Shown here: positions 1 to 8,266 of the stretch, one piece after another | How the letters are laid out: each line of letters opens with the position of its first letter | Position numbering within the stretch: the first letter of the stretch is position 1 | Source of the DNA: Ferrimicrobium sp. | GTDB lineage: Bacteria > Actinomycetota > Acidimicrobiia > Acidimicrobiales > Acidimicrobiaceae | Direction of reading: 5' to 3' | Length of the DNA: 64,000 nt | Assembly (NCBI RefSeq): GCF_027319265.1 | Contig: NZ_DAHVNP010000031.1 | Location: 1-64,000, forward strand | The notes under the pieces: generated by a model | Database searches by the model: none | What the model saw: the letters and a program-made list of their open reading frames with translations, nothing else | What the model was told of the DNA's origin: nothing | Program-made: the position numbers and the translations under genes

Positions 1-1
1 A

Positions 2-904
2 CTGATCGACTCTGGCCAACAGCTTGTGGTGGCGCGGTCCGCTCTTGAACTGGCACTCAGAAGTCTGAACGCATCCCTCGGCGACATCAGTACGTTTTTC
101 GTCACCCATATCCATCGTGATCATTACACGCAGGCAGTCGCTGTTCGGCGCGAGTTTGGGAATCGGATCTATCTTGGCGCCGGAGAACGCGAGTCGATGA
201 ACCATGCCTCCCATCCCACCGGCAATCCCCTGCACGATCAGCTGGTCGAACTGGAGCGCTGTGGGGCGAACGCACTGGTGGCAAACATCAAGCCCTCGTC
301 TGACACCGAAGATATTGCTGGCTCACTCTATGAAGAGCCCGATGATTGGCTCCAGGAGGAGACGATCGAGCTTGCGAATCGGCAGTTGCGGGTCATCGCA
401 ACCCCTGGACATACACGAGGACATGTCATCTTTTATGACGACAGCAATCGATTGTTGTTCGCTGGAGATCATGTGCTTCCACACATCACCCCATCCATCG
501 GATTCGAACCACTGGTATATCCGGATCCGCTCGGCAACTACCTACGTTCGCTGCGACGCGTACGACATCTTCCCGAGGGCCATCTGCTTCCAGCCCACGG
601 GATGCCTGCACCCGGATTCTATCGTAGGGTCGATGAGTTGCTTGCTCATCACGATGAGCGGCTGGGGGCCACCGAGGCTGCGGTGATCGCGGGGGCATCA
701 AGTCCTTACGAAGTCGCGAGCGTTCTCCGTTGGACGCGACGGCGACGCCACTTGGTAGAACTTGACCCGTTCAATCAGATGTTAGCGGTGATGGAGACCA
801 AATATCATCTCGAACTCCTCGCGATCCAGGGTCGGCTACAGCAGTCTCTTGTCGCGGGTACCTATCAATTCAAGGTCGCGGGCCAAGAACTCCAGCATTC
901 GTAA
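2..904 (+). CDS. MBL-fold metallohydrolase, 5' truncated by window edge
   Basis: This is a metallo-beta-lactamase-fold hydrolase, probably a cytosolic metal-dependent hydrolase of the glyoxalase II-like group; the substrate is unknown. The frame is open from base 2, and the residues before the first possible start (GTG at 26) read LIDSG, the family's conserved first-strand motif. The true start therefore lies outside the window. The metal site is complete: HIHRDH, then PGHTRGH, FAGDH and a late AHG histidine. A helical C-terminal region of about 100 residues follows the catalytic fold, as in SdsA/LACTB2-like members. The next gene converges on it from the opposite strand. The fold is certain; the reaction is not. 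Confidence 0.85.
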   Translation: MIDSGQQLVVARSALELALRSLNASLGDISTFFVTHIHRDHYTQAVAVRREFGNRIYLGAGERESMNHASHPTGNPLHDQLVELERCGANALVANIKPSSDTEDIAGSLYEEPDDWLQEETIELANRQLRVIATPGHTRGHVIFYDDSNRLLFAGDHVLPHITPSIGFEPLVYPDPLGNYLRSLRRVRHLPEGHLLPAHGMPAPGFYRRVDELLAHHDERLGATEAAVIAGASSPYEVASVLRWTRRRRHLVELDPFNQMLAVMETKYHLELLAIQGRLQQSLVAGTYQFKVAGQELQHS

Positions 905-942
905 CTTCCGTTTCACCAGAGATGAGCGTCCCCTCAAGGTGA

Positions 943-1737
943 TTAGATAGTAAAGGCGAGGTTGGTGACGATCTGGTTTGCAATCGCCTGATCCCCCTCG
1001 ATCATGATGGAGTCGTCGGTCTGATGCGGGTCGACTCTCCCACAAGCAAGTGCCATAAAGAGGGTGGAGTCTATCTGTAACCGACAGGAGGGTGTCTCGA
1101 TTGAGGGCACAAGCCGTGCTCGTTCTCCCACCTCGATGTTCCAGGTTCTTGGCGCTCCGCCGGTGAGGGATACGACCACGGTACTCCCTTTGGGAAGGTG
1201 GGCCTGCTTGCCGATGATATAACCGATGGCGCGCTCCACCTCGTCGATACTCGCCTCCACGACTGCTCCAGATTCATGACCAGGTAGATCAAGAGAACGA
1301 CGTAGATCCTGCTCATGGACCCAGCAGTCGAAGATGCGAATCTGAAGAAACCGCCGGAACGGTGCTTGTCCAATGGGTGTCCAACCCGTGACATCGAGTT
1401 CTGCGTCGGTGAGGGTCGACAGCACATGGGTGCGTTGGGTAATGGTGTTGTGGTAGCTGACCAGGAGTTCGTTGACCGATAGTTGACGTAATGTGACTAG
1501 CCAACGGTCGTTGAGCTCGGCGATTTCGTTGGCGTAGTGGCGATCTGTGGGAAGCGGCCCGTCGAAGGGCGATGCACCACTCAAGAAGAGCTCCGTGCCG
1601 ACGATGTGAGCAAGAATGTCGAAGCTTGTCCAGTGTGGAAGGATCGATGGTTGTAACCATTGATCCTCGGTGATCTGAGCGATGAACAGACTGAGGGCGT
1701 CCCACTCTGCTATGAGCGTTGTGACGACGGGATCCAC
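943..1737 (-). CDS. Maleylpyruvate isomerase-family mycothiol-dependent protein
   Basis: A 264-residue protein of the DinB/mycothiol-dependent maleylpyruvate isomerase superfamily. The N-terminal four-helix domain shows the typical LPHWTSFDILAHIVGTE-like stretch (around residues 34-50), whose His normally contributes to a metal site, and WVHEQDLRRSLDLPG near residue 140. The C-terminal 80 residues resemble the SCP2-like domain of this family. Proteins of this type use mycothiol or bind metals; the substrate here cannot be read from sequence. It starts with GTG 3 bases after the stop of the DsbA-like gene, so the two are probably co-transcribed. That partner family is also linked to mycothiol. 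Confidence 0.75.
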   Translation of the reverse strand: MDPVVTTLIAEWDALSLFIAQITEDQWLQPSILPHWTSFDILAHIVGTELFLSGASPFDGPLPTDRHYANEIAELNDRWLVTLRQLSVNELLVSYHNTITQRTHVLSTLTDAELDVTGWTPIGQAPFRRFLQIRIFDCWVHEQDLRRSLDLPGHESGAVVEASIDEVERAIGYIIGKQAHLPKGSTVVVSLTGGAPRTWNIEVGERARLVPSIETPSCRLQIDSTLFMALACGRVDPHQTDDSIMIEGDQAIANQIVTNLAFTI

Positions 1738-1740
1738 GAG

Positions 1741-2496
1741 CTATTCGCCTGAATTCGTTGCTGGCGCAGCCGGCAGGCCTGCGCTGGTTGTGTCGATGGC
1801 TTCGCCGAAGGTCACCTCTTTACCTCGATTGATACTTTTCCAGTCACGCCCTTGGAGGTAGGGCTCCAGTGCACTGGCGATGGCATTGCGTTGCGTTGGT
1901 CCCTTGGGCTGTTGGAGTTCGAAGAAGTTTGCATGTCGCGATGCAGTAAGGACCATCGTCCATAGCTCAAGCGCCTGTTCTCCAGACGGTGGATCGATGA
2001 GGACCGGGCCAAAGAGGGTCTGGTCGTTGTCAAAGATCAGCGTCGGTACCCCAAAACCTCCCGCGGCCAGTACTCTTTCATGGTCGTACCGGATCTCGTC
2101 ATCGAGGGTCGGATCATCCATCGACGCTTCGACCAAGCTCGGGTCCAGATCCAACTCCGTCAAGAGCTTGCGCGCCACTGACGGATCGTGGGGTTTTTGA
2201 CCGGCTTCGTGAAGGGCAAAGCCGGCAATGGCATACCATCGGTCGACGAGTATGGGATCCTGGCGTCGAAGGAGCGCGGCTATGCGAAGCATGGACCAAC
2301 CATAGGACCATGAACGTTCCCAGGGATGGCGCTTTCTGTCCTCCCGATTGACCTCCTCAAGACTGAAGAACCTCCAGTTGATCGTCAATGGAACTTGCTC
2401 GCGAACCTGGCGGATCCACTTGGAGGTCATATAGGCAAATGGGCAGAGAATGTCAAAATGGTAGTCGACGGTCACTGGTTCGTTGAGATCAATCAC
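1741..2496 (-). CDS. DsbA-family oxidoreductase, Rv2466c-like, single cysteine
   Basis: A thioredoxin-fold DsbA-type protein resembling the mycothiol-dependent reductase Rv2466c of mycobacteria. After a short first strand comes FDILCPFAY, followed by a helical insertion and the late VPTLIF cis-proline motif. The active site reads CPFA rather than the CPWC of Rv2466c, so only one redox cysteine remains. I chose GTG at 2496 over an upstream ATG at 2577. It gives the family's usual N-terminal length (about 18 residues before the Cys), and a TAGCCT hexamer lies exactly 7 nt upstream, fitting a leaderless mRNA. The upstream start would add 27 residues unlike the family. The 251-residue protein is probably cytosolic, as no signal peptide is visible. 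Confidence 0.72.
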   Translation of the reverse strand: MIDLNEPVTVDYHFDILCPFAYMTSKWIRQVREQVPLTINWRFFSLEEVNREDRKRHPWERSWSYGWSMLRIAALLRRQDPILVDRWYAIAGFALHEAGQKPHDPSVARKLLTELDLDPSLVEASMDDPTLDDEIRYDHERVLAAGGFGVPTLIFDNDQTLFGPVLIDPPSGEQALELWTMVLTASRHANFFELQQPKGPTQRNAIASALEPYLQGRDWKSINRGKEVTFGEAIDTTSAGLPAAPATNSGE

Positions 2497-2503
2497 CCTT
2501 GAC

Positions 2504-2509
2504 AGGCTA
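2504..2509 (-). promoter_or_regulatory. -10 hexamer of leaderless DsbA-like gene
   Basis: On the minus strand TAGCCT is followed by 7 nt and GTG at 2496, the spacing expected if transcription starts at the first codon. No convincing -35 element is seen. Confidence 0.35.
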
Positions 2510-2643
2510 GTGAGCGTGGTGAAAACAGGGGGCGTACCATCGAAGAATCGGGTGCTTATCGGGTGCCGTCGTACCATCGAGGCCAGGGATCCACGCCGCA
2601 GCTCGTCGAGTCTATGCTACTGTAGCTCTGAGGGGAGGTTCTG

Positions 2644-5607
2644 TTGGGCGAAGCAATTGAGATTACGGTTAGTGGGACCACATATTCGGCGAGCTTAGGG
2701 GAGTTGCTCATAGAGGTGCTCAATCGGGCTGAGATCGGCGTTCCACAGGTCTGCTACCACCCGGCACTTGGAACCATCGGAACCTGTGATCTGTGCCTGG
2801 TCACGGTTGATGGGCGCACCCGGCGAGCCTGTGAGTACACTGTCGCTGGTGGCGAGGTGGTGCGGTTGCAGAGCGTCGCCCGTGAGCGTGTTGCTGGTGC
2901 ACAACGCTTACTTGTTAACCATGACCTCTACTGCACTATTTGCGATAACAACAACTCGGACTGCGTCCTGCATAACAGCATTCGCGACATGGGCATCAAC
3001 GATCAGCCCGAGCCGTTTCGACCAAAACCTTATGCTGTTGACGATAGCCACCCTTTCTATCGCTATGATCCGTCGCAATGCATCCTGTGTGGGCGGTGTG
3101 TGCAAGCTTGTCAAGAGGTCCAGGTCAACGAGACGTTGTCGATCGACTGGTCCTTGCCGATTCCCCGTGTTGTCTTTGATGGCGGTGTCCCGGCAGGCGA
3201 GTCCAGTTGTGTGAGCTGTGGACACTGTGTGACGGTCTGTCCCTGCAATGCGTTGATGGAGAAGTCGATGATTGGTAGGGCAGGCATCGCCACCAACATC
3301 AAGCCAAAGGTGCGCGAGCCGATGATCAACCTCACCAAAGCGCTCGAACCGGCGATTGGACTCAAACCCATCTTTATGCTCTCCGAGATGGAGGAGCGAC
3401 TCCGGCGACAGCTCGTCAAGAAGACGAAGACGGTCTGCACCTACTGTGGCGTCGGGTGCTCCTTCGACCTCTGGACCAAGGGGCGCACCATACTCAAGGT
3501 TCATCCGGAACATGGCCCGATGAACGGCATCTCGACCTGTGTGAAGGGTAAGTTCGGCTGGGACTATGTCAACAGTGCTGATCGTCTAGAACATCCGCTA
3601 ATTCGCGATGGTGACCACTTTCGTCAGGCGACGTGGGATGAGGCGTTTGTCTTTATCGCTGATTCAATCAAAGCCATCGTTGAGCGTGATGGTCCTGACG
3701 CCGTCGGGGTCATCGCCTCTTCGAAGTGCACCAATGAGGAGGCGTTCCTCGCTCAAAAACTAGCACGGGCCGTCATTGGAACTCACAATGTGGACAACTG
3801 CTCACGCTATTGCCAGTCACCAGCAACGATGGGACTGTGGCGAACGGTTGGCTATGGTGGTGACTCGGGTTCGGCGACCGATATCGAAGCGAGCGATCTT
3901 GTCTTGATCGTGGGTTCGAATACCGCCGAGAGCCATCCAGTCATCGCGACCAGAGTGAAACGGGCCCACAAGTCGCGAGGTCAAAAGCTCATCGTTGCCG
4001 ATCTGCGCAAGCATGAGATGGCGGAGCGTGCCGATATCTGGTTTGCACCCCGTCCAGGCACCGACCTGGTTTGGTTGTCGGCCGCGAGTCGGTACCTGAT
4101 CGACCATGGATATCATGACGAGAAGTTCATCGCTGACAAGGTTGAGAACCTCGCCGACTTCGTAACCTCGCTAGAACCATTCACGGTCGCCTATGCTGCC
4201 GGAGTCACGGGCGTCGCCGAGGAGACGCTGATCACCGTCTTTGAGACGCTTGCCCACGCGGACTCTATTGCCGTGCTCTGGGCGATGGGAGTGACCCAAC
4301 ATAGCGCAGGCTCTGATACCTCGACGGCCATCGCAAACTTGCTGTTAGTCTCTGGTAACTTCGGGAAGCCGGGATGCGGAGCGTACCCGTTGCGCGGTCA
4401 CAACAACGTGCAAGGGGCGAGTGACTTTGGTGCGATGCCGACCTATTTTCCTGGGTATGAGTTGGTTGATGATCCCAAAGTGGTGGCCAAGTACGAGGCA
4501 GCGTGGGGAAAGACGATGCCAACGACCCGGGGGCTGGACAATCACGAGATGGTGGATGCAATTCACTCCGGAACGTTGAAGGCTCTTCTCCTGACCGGCG
4601 AGGAGATGGGTCTGGTAGACGCAAACTCCACCGTCGTACAGGATGCCTTTCGCAAACTTGAGTTCTTTGTCGTCCAGGATATCTTTTTCTCGCACACGGC
4701 TCGGTTTGCCAATGTCGTGTTGCCTGCGGCACCGTCATTGGAGAAGGAAGGCACCTTTACCAGTACGGAGAGGCGCCTTCAGCGTCTGTACCGGGTGCTT
4801 GATCCGCTTGGTGAGGCACGGCCCGACTGGCAGATCACCCAAGGTATTGCACGAGCGATGGGTGCCCCATGGTCCTATGAGCACCCCTCCGATATTATGG
4901 CAGAGGCGGCGAGTCTCGCAGAGATTTTCGCTGGCGTCAGCTACGAGCGACTAGAGGGCTATCGATCGCTGCAGTGGCCGGTCGCCGAGGACGGAACCGA
5001 CACGCCAACGCTGTATCTCGATCGTTTTCACTTTCCCTCCGGGAAGGCGCGCTTCTACCCTGTTGGGTACTCGACTCCTACCGACGAGGTTGATGAGGAG
5101 TTCGATATTCACGTCAACAATGGTCGGCTTTTGGAACACTTTCATGAGGGCAATATGACATATCGAGTGCCAGGGATCTCACAGATGACACCGGAACCCT
5201 TTGTTGAAGTCTCGCCAGAGTTGGCTGAACAACGAGGGGTGGTTGATGGTTCGTTCCTTCGGCTGACCTCTCGCCGGGGATCGGTCAAGGTGCGTGCGGT
5301 GATTACGGACCGGGTCCAAGGCAATCAGGTCTACCTGCCGATGAATGCCCAGCACAACGAGATGGCGGTGAATTTCCTCACCTCTTCAGAGGTCGATGGG
5401 GCTACCCATACACCGGCCTACAAGGAGTTGGCAGCCAAGCTGGAGGTGCTCGACGACAAACCACGCCGGGCGCTCCCAAAGCATAATTTTCGCTATGGAC
5501 ATCGCACCCCACAGCGCGGTGTCAACATCGGGGCCAAGCGTTCCAGGGGTGATTACCATAACCCGGTAGACGACGAGGCCTCGCAAATGCATACGGAACG
5601 AAAGTGA
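2644..5607 (+). CDS. fdhA: Formate dehydrogenase alpha subunit (molybdopterin oxidoreductase)
   Basis: A 987-residue Mo/W-bis-PGD enzyme of the NAD-linked cytosolic formate dehydrogenase type. The N-terminus has a [2Fe-2S] ferredoxin domain (Cys37, 48, 51, 63), then a His-Cys3 [4Fe-4S] site (His93, Cys97, 100, 107). Two ferredoxin-type clusters follow (Cys146-156 and Cys189-199), and the catalytic-domain cluster (Cys265, 268, 272, 299). The metal-ligand cysteine is Cys390 in SRYCQSP, encoded by TGC, so it is not a selenocysteine. Gln391 takes the place of the His found in biochemically defined formate dehydrogenases. The start is TTG with AGGGGAGG just upstream. A DUF1641 gene follows after 7 bases, as in the YrhE-YrhD pair of Bacillus. 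No FdhB/NuoF-like diaphorase gene is adjacent, so the electron acceptor is unknown. Confidence 0.88.
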   Translation: MGEAIEITVSGTTYSASLGELLIEVLNRAEIGVPQVCYHPALGTIGTCDLCLVTVDGRTRRACEYTVAGGEVVRLQSVARERVAGAQRLLVNHDLYCTICDNNNSDCVLHNSIRDMGINDQPEPFRPKPYAVDDSHPFYRYDPSQCILCGRCVQACQEVQVNETLSIDWSLPIPRVVFDGGVPAGESSCVSCGHCVTVCPCNALMEKSMIGRAGIATNIKPKVREPMINLTKALEPAIGLKPIFMLSEMEERLRRQLVKKTKTVCTYCGVGCSFDLWTKGRTILKVHPEHGPMNGISTCVKGKFGWDYVNSADRLEHPLIRDGDHFRQATWDEAFVFIADSIKAIVERDGPDAVGVIASSKCTNEEAFLAQKLARAVIGTHNVDNCSRYCQSPATMGLWRTVGYGGDSGSATDIEASDLVLIVGSNTAESHPVIATRVKRAHKSRGQKLIVADLRKHEMAERADIWFAPRPGTDLVWLSAASRYLIDHGYHDEKFIADKVENLADFVTSLEPFTVAYAAGVTGVAEETLITVFETLAHADSIAVLWAMGVTQHSAGSDTSTAIANLLLVSGNFGKPGCGAYPLRGHNNVQGASDFGAMPTYFPGYELVDDPKVVAKYEAAWGKTMPTTRGLDNHEMVDAIHSGTLKALLLTGEEMGLVDANSTVVQDAFRKLEFFVVQDIFFSHTARFANVVLPAAPSLEKEGTFTSTERRLQRLYRVLDPLGEARPDWQITQGIARAMGAPWSYEHPSDIMAEAASLAEIFAGVSYERLEGYRSLQWPVAEDGTDTPTLYLDRFHFPSGKARFYPVGYSTPTDEVDEEFDIHVNNGRLLEHFHEGNMTYRVPGISQMTPEPFVEVSPELAEQRGVVDGSFLRLTSRRGSVKVRAVITDRVQGNQVYLPMNAQHNEMAVNFLTSSEVDGATHTPAYKELAAKLEVLDDKPRRALPKHNFRYGHRTPQRGVNIGAKRSRGDYHNPVDDEASQMHTERK

Positions 5608-5614
5608 GGTAGTG

Positions 5615-6001
5615 ATGGCGGAACCGATCGATTACCAGTCCCCCTTGACCCCAACAGTGACGAGTGCGGTTGGGTTTGAGTCGTCGAAGCTCCAAGAGAC
5701 GGTGTATGCCCTGCGTCATGGAGGGGCAGATGCCTTGGCCGTGATGCTGGAGCGGTTGGACTCCAACAGCGGACGCGCTGCGATCACTCGCATTGCCAAG
5801 CTTTCACTGTTGACGGGCTCCTATACGCCGCTGCTTGTTGAACGACTCGCTAACGGAATTCAGGCGACTTCGACAAAGGTCGCCACCAGCGAGGTCCCCT
5901 CGTGGAGGGAGCTGGCGAGGCAGATGAAACTCCCCTCGACGCGGCGTGGGATCGGTGTGTTGCTTGCGTTGTTGCGTGCACTCGGTGGCGAGGAGTTCTA
6001 A
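5615..6001 (+). CDS. DUF1641 protein, formate dehydrogenase partner (YrhD-like)
   Basis: A small protein of 128 residues. Its C-terminus, STRRGIGVLLALLRALGGEEF, matches the end of DUF1641 proteins, where a helix of pattern RGLxxLLxxLRxLG is conserved. DUF1641 genes typically follow formate dehydrogenase alpha genes and are assumed to encode an accessory or structural subunit; the exact role is unknown. ATG at 5615 is preferred to GTG at 5612 because GAGGT ends at 5610. The gene begins 7 bases after fdhA and is surely in its operon. No membrane segment or metal motif is visible. Confidence 0.75.
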   Translation: MAEPIDYQSPLTPTVTSAVGFESSKLQETVYALRHGGADALAVMLERLDSNSGRAAITRIAKLSLLTGSYTPLLVERLANGIQATSTKVATSEVPSWRELARQMKLPSTRRGIGVLLALLRALGGEEF

Positions 6002-6033
6002 AAGTTGTAACCAGTCGGTAACGTTTGAACTCT

Positions 6034-6051
6034 AACCTTTAACGAAAGGTT
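6034..6051. terminator. Perfect 7-bp hairpin after the formate dehydrogenase operon
   Basis: AACCTTT and AAAGGTT form a perfect inverted repeat around a 4-base loop, 32 bases after the DUF1641 stop. A moderately T-rich stretch follows. It may be a weak terminator or a protein-binding palindrome. Confidence 0.35.
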
Positions 6052-6055
6052 GGTC

Positions 6056-6085
6056 TTGGTTCGTTCATCGCTGATGCACTATATT
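6056..6085 (+). promoter_or_regulatory. Putative promoter of the pyruvate dehydrogenase operon
   Basis: TTGGTT (6056-6061) and TATATT (6080-6085) are separated by 18 bp. Transcription from about 6092 would give a leader of roughly 110 nt before the GTG start of the E1 alpha gene. This is a consensus-like match found by eye. Confidence 0.4.
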
Positions 6086-6200
6086 GGAGATTGGCATTAG
6101 TTGACTTGGCGATCCCAAGGCTATCGACCTGGCTAAAGCATGTCGCCTCAGCACATAGGCGGATATGCATGAGGGCAACCCAGAAAGGGGGTGGTCTGAC

Positions 6201-7271
6201 GTGACCGATGGTAATGAGATGTTTCCGCTGATACAGCGGCTCGATCAGGATGGAAAGCTCGTCGGCGAACTCGGAGTCCTGACCGCGGAGAATCTCAAGG
6301 AGACCTACACCACGATGCGTTTTCTACGCACCTTTGATGAGCGAGCATGGAATCTCCAACGCCAAGGTGTGATCGGGACGTACGCCCCCTTCAAGGGGCA
6401 GGAAGCCGCTCAGATGGGAGCGGTAGCCGCACTCGACGATCGTGACTGGTTAGTCCCAACGTATCGTGATTGGGCAGCAAGTTATCTACGTGGTGTCCCC
6501 ATGGAGCATGCATTGTTCTTCTCGAAGGGTCACCCAAGCTTGGGTGATATCCCAGTGGGGAAGCAAGTGTTGCCAGCGCAGGTGGTGATCGCTGCCCAAA
6601 CCCTCCACGGTGTCGGTGTTGCATGGGCAACCAAACTCCGTCACGAAGGGGTAGCAACTGTGGTGACTTTTGGCGATGGTGCCACCTCACAAGGTGACTT
6701 CCATGAAGCGATGAACTTTGCCTCTGTGCTCGAGGTGCCACTGATCTTTTTCTGTGAGAACAACCAGTGGGCTATCTCGGTCCCTCTGTCCCGCCAGATG
6801 CATGCCGAGACGATCGCCCAGCGCTCGGTAGCCTATGGCATCGAGGGTTTCCGCGTCGATGGCAATGACTATGTTGCCGTCGCCAATCTGATGCACGAGC
6901 TATCGGCCCGCGTTCGTAACGGCGAAGGACCCTTCCTTGTCGAGGCGGTCACCTACCGCTTGGGGGCGCATACCACCGCCGATGATCCCGGCAAATATCG
7001 CGCGGTCGAGGAGGAGGATCTGTGGATACGGCGCGATCCCCTGATTCGGCTTGAGAAGTGGCTTCGAGGTGAGGGGCTACTCAGTGATGAGGAGCTGGTC
7101 GCGATGGATGGTGACTCTGAGGCCAAGGTGGAGGAGATTCTCGCTACCTTCCGTGAGGCGCTCGAGATATCGCCACTTGTCCTTTTCGATAACGTTTATG
7201 CTGACGTTCCGGCTGGTCTGGCGTCGCAGCGTGCACAGTTTGAGGCCCGAGTCAAAGAGGTAGGAGCTTGA
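6201..7271 (+). CDS. pdhA: Pyruvate dehydrogenase E1 component alpha subunit
   Basis: This is the ThDP-binding alpha chain of a heterotetrameric (alpha2beta2) 2-oxo acid dehydrogenase E1, which decarboxylates pyruvate and passes the acyl group to the lipoyl E2. The ThDP-Mg motif GDGATSQGD (about residues 158-166) followed by ENNQWAIS is intact. GTG at 6201 is preferred to ATG at 6165 because AAAGGGGGTGG lies 7 bases upstream; the 356-residue product is normal for the family. It heads a four-gene operon with E1 beta, E2 and E3. A branched-chain 2-oxo acid dehydrogenase is possible from sequence alone, but the complete set next to a single E3 favours pyruvate. Confidence 0.9.
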   Translation: MTDGNEMFPLIQRLDQDGKLVGELGVLTAENLKETYTTMRFLRTFDERAWNLQRQGVIGTYAPFKGQEAAQMGAVAALDDRDWLVPTYRDWAASYLRGVPMEHALFFSKGHPSLGDIPVGKQVLPAQVVIAAQTLHGVGVAWATKLRHEGVATVVTFGDGATSQGDFHEAMNFASVLEVPLIFFCENNQWAISVPLSRQMHAETIAQRSVAYGIEGFRVDGNDYVAVANLMHELSARVRNGEGPFLVEAVTYRLGAHTTADDPGKYRAVEEEDLWIRRDPLIRLEKWLRGEGLLSDEELVAMDGDSEAKVEEILATFREALEISPLVLFDNVYADVPAGLASQRAQFEARVKEVGA

Positions 7272-7272
7272 T

Positions 7273-8253
7273 ATGGCAAAGTTGACGATTGCACAGGCAT
7301 TGAATCAAGCTTTGGAGGCTGCCTTACTTGAGGACGATGCAGTCATCATTCTCGGTGAAGACGTGGGCAAAGACGGTGGAGTCTTTCGCATTACCGATGG
7401 TCTCTTTGAGAAGTTCGGTGCTGAGCGAGTGATCGACACCCCGTTAGCGGAGTCAGGGATCGTGGGGACCTCTGTCGGACTCGCAATGGCCGGCATGAAG
7501 CCAGTAGCGGAGATCCAATTCTTTGGCTTTATCTATGAGACGATGGATCAGATCGCCTCCCAGGCGGCGCGCGTGCGTTTTCGTTCGCTTGGGCGTTACG
7601 GCGCGCCGATGGTGATCCGCGCACCATTCGGTGGCGGAGTCAAGGCCCCGGAGATCCACTCCGATTCACTTGAGGCACTGTTTACCCATACGCCGGGCAT
7701 CAAGGTGGTTACGCCCTCCAACCCCTATGATGCGAAGGGTCTTTTGCTCAGTGCGATCGATGACCCTGATCCAGTGCTGTTCCTTGAACCTATGCGACTC
7801 TATCGTGCCTTCCGAGACGAGGTGCCTGAGGAGGCCTATCGAGTCCCGCTTGGCAAGGCCAATGTGGTGCGTCAAGGCACCGATGTCACGCTGATTGGCT
7901 GGGGACCATCGATGGCACTGATACTCGCAGCCGCTGACGAATTGGTCGCCCAGTACGACATCTCCCCCGAGGTGATTGACCTGCGGACGTTGACCCCACT
8001 CGACGAGGAGACGATCGTGGCTTCGGTCCAAAAGACCCAACGCGCGGTCGTGGTGCACGAAGCGGTGCGGACCTCCGGGTTCGGTGGTGAGCTGGCAGCG
8101 GTCATCCAGGAGAAGGCATTCCTCTATCTTGAGGCTCCAGTGCTGCGAGTGACAGGTTATGACACCCCGTACCCAATGACAATGTTTGAAGATCTCTGGT
8201 TGCCTGACACCTCGCAGGTGATCACCGCCGCCTTGGCATCAGTGCGATTTTAA
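7273..8253 (+). CDS. pdhB: Pyruvate dehydrogenase E1 component beta subunit
   Basis: The 326-residue beta chain of the two-subunit E1. It has the transketolase-like pyrimidine-binding domain, with ILGEDVG placing the conserved ThDP-contacting Glu at residue 29, followed by the C-terminal transketolase domain (LIGWGPS, VIDLRTLTPLDEE). The start codon lies one base after the alpha-subunit stop, so the two are translationally coupled, as expected for subunits made in equal amounts. Length and motifs are complete. Confidence 0.92.
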   Translation: MAKLTIAQALNQALEAALLEDDAVIILGEDVGKDGGVFRITDGLFEKFGAERVIDTPLAESGIVGTSVGLAMAGMKPVAEIQFFGFIYETMDQIASQAARVRFRSLGRYGAPMVIRAPFGGGVKAPEIHSDSLEALFTHTPGIKVVTPSNPYDAKGLLLSAIDDPDPVLFLEPMRLYRAFRDEVPEEAYRVPLGKANVVRQGTDVTLIGWGPSMALILAAADELVAQYDISPEVIDLRTLTPLDEETIVASVQKTQRAVVVHEAVRTSGFGGELAAVIQEKAFLYLEAPVLRVTGYDTPYPMTMFEDLWLPDTSQVITAALASVRF

Positions 8254-8266
8254 GGAGTAAGCGATA

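Noticed and set aside
3811-3813. Possible selenocysteine codon at the formate dehydrogenase active site
   Set aside because: The codon reads TGC (Cys), so no recoding is needed.
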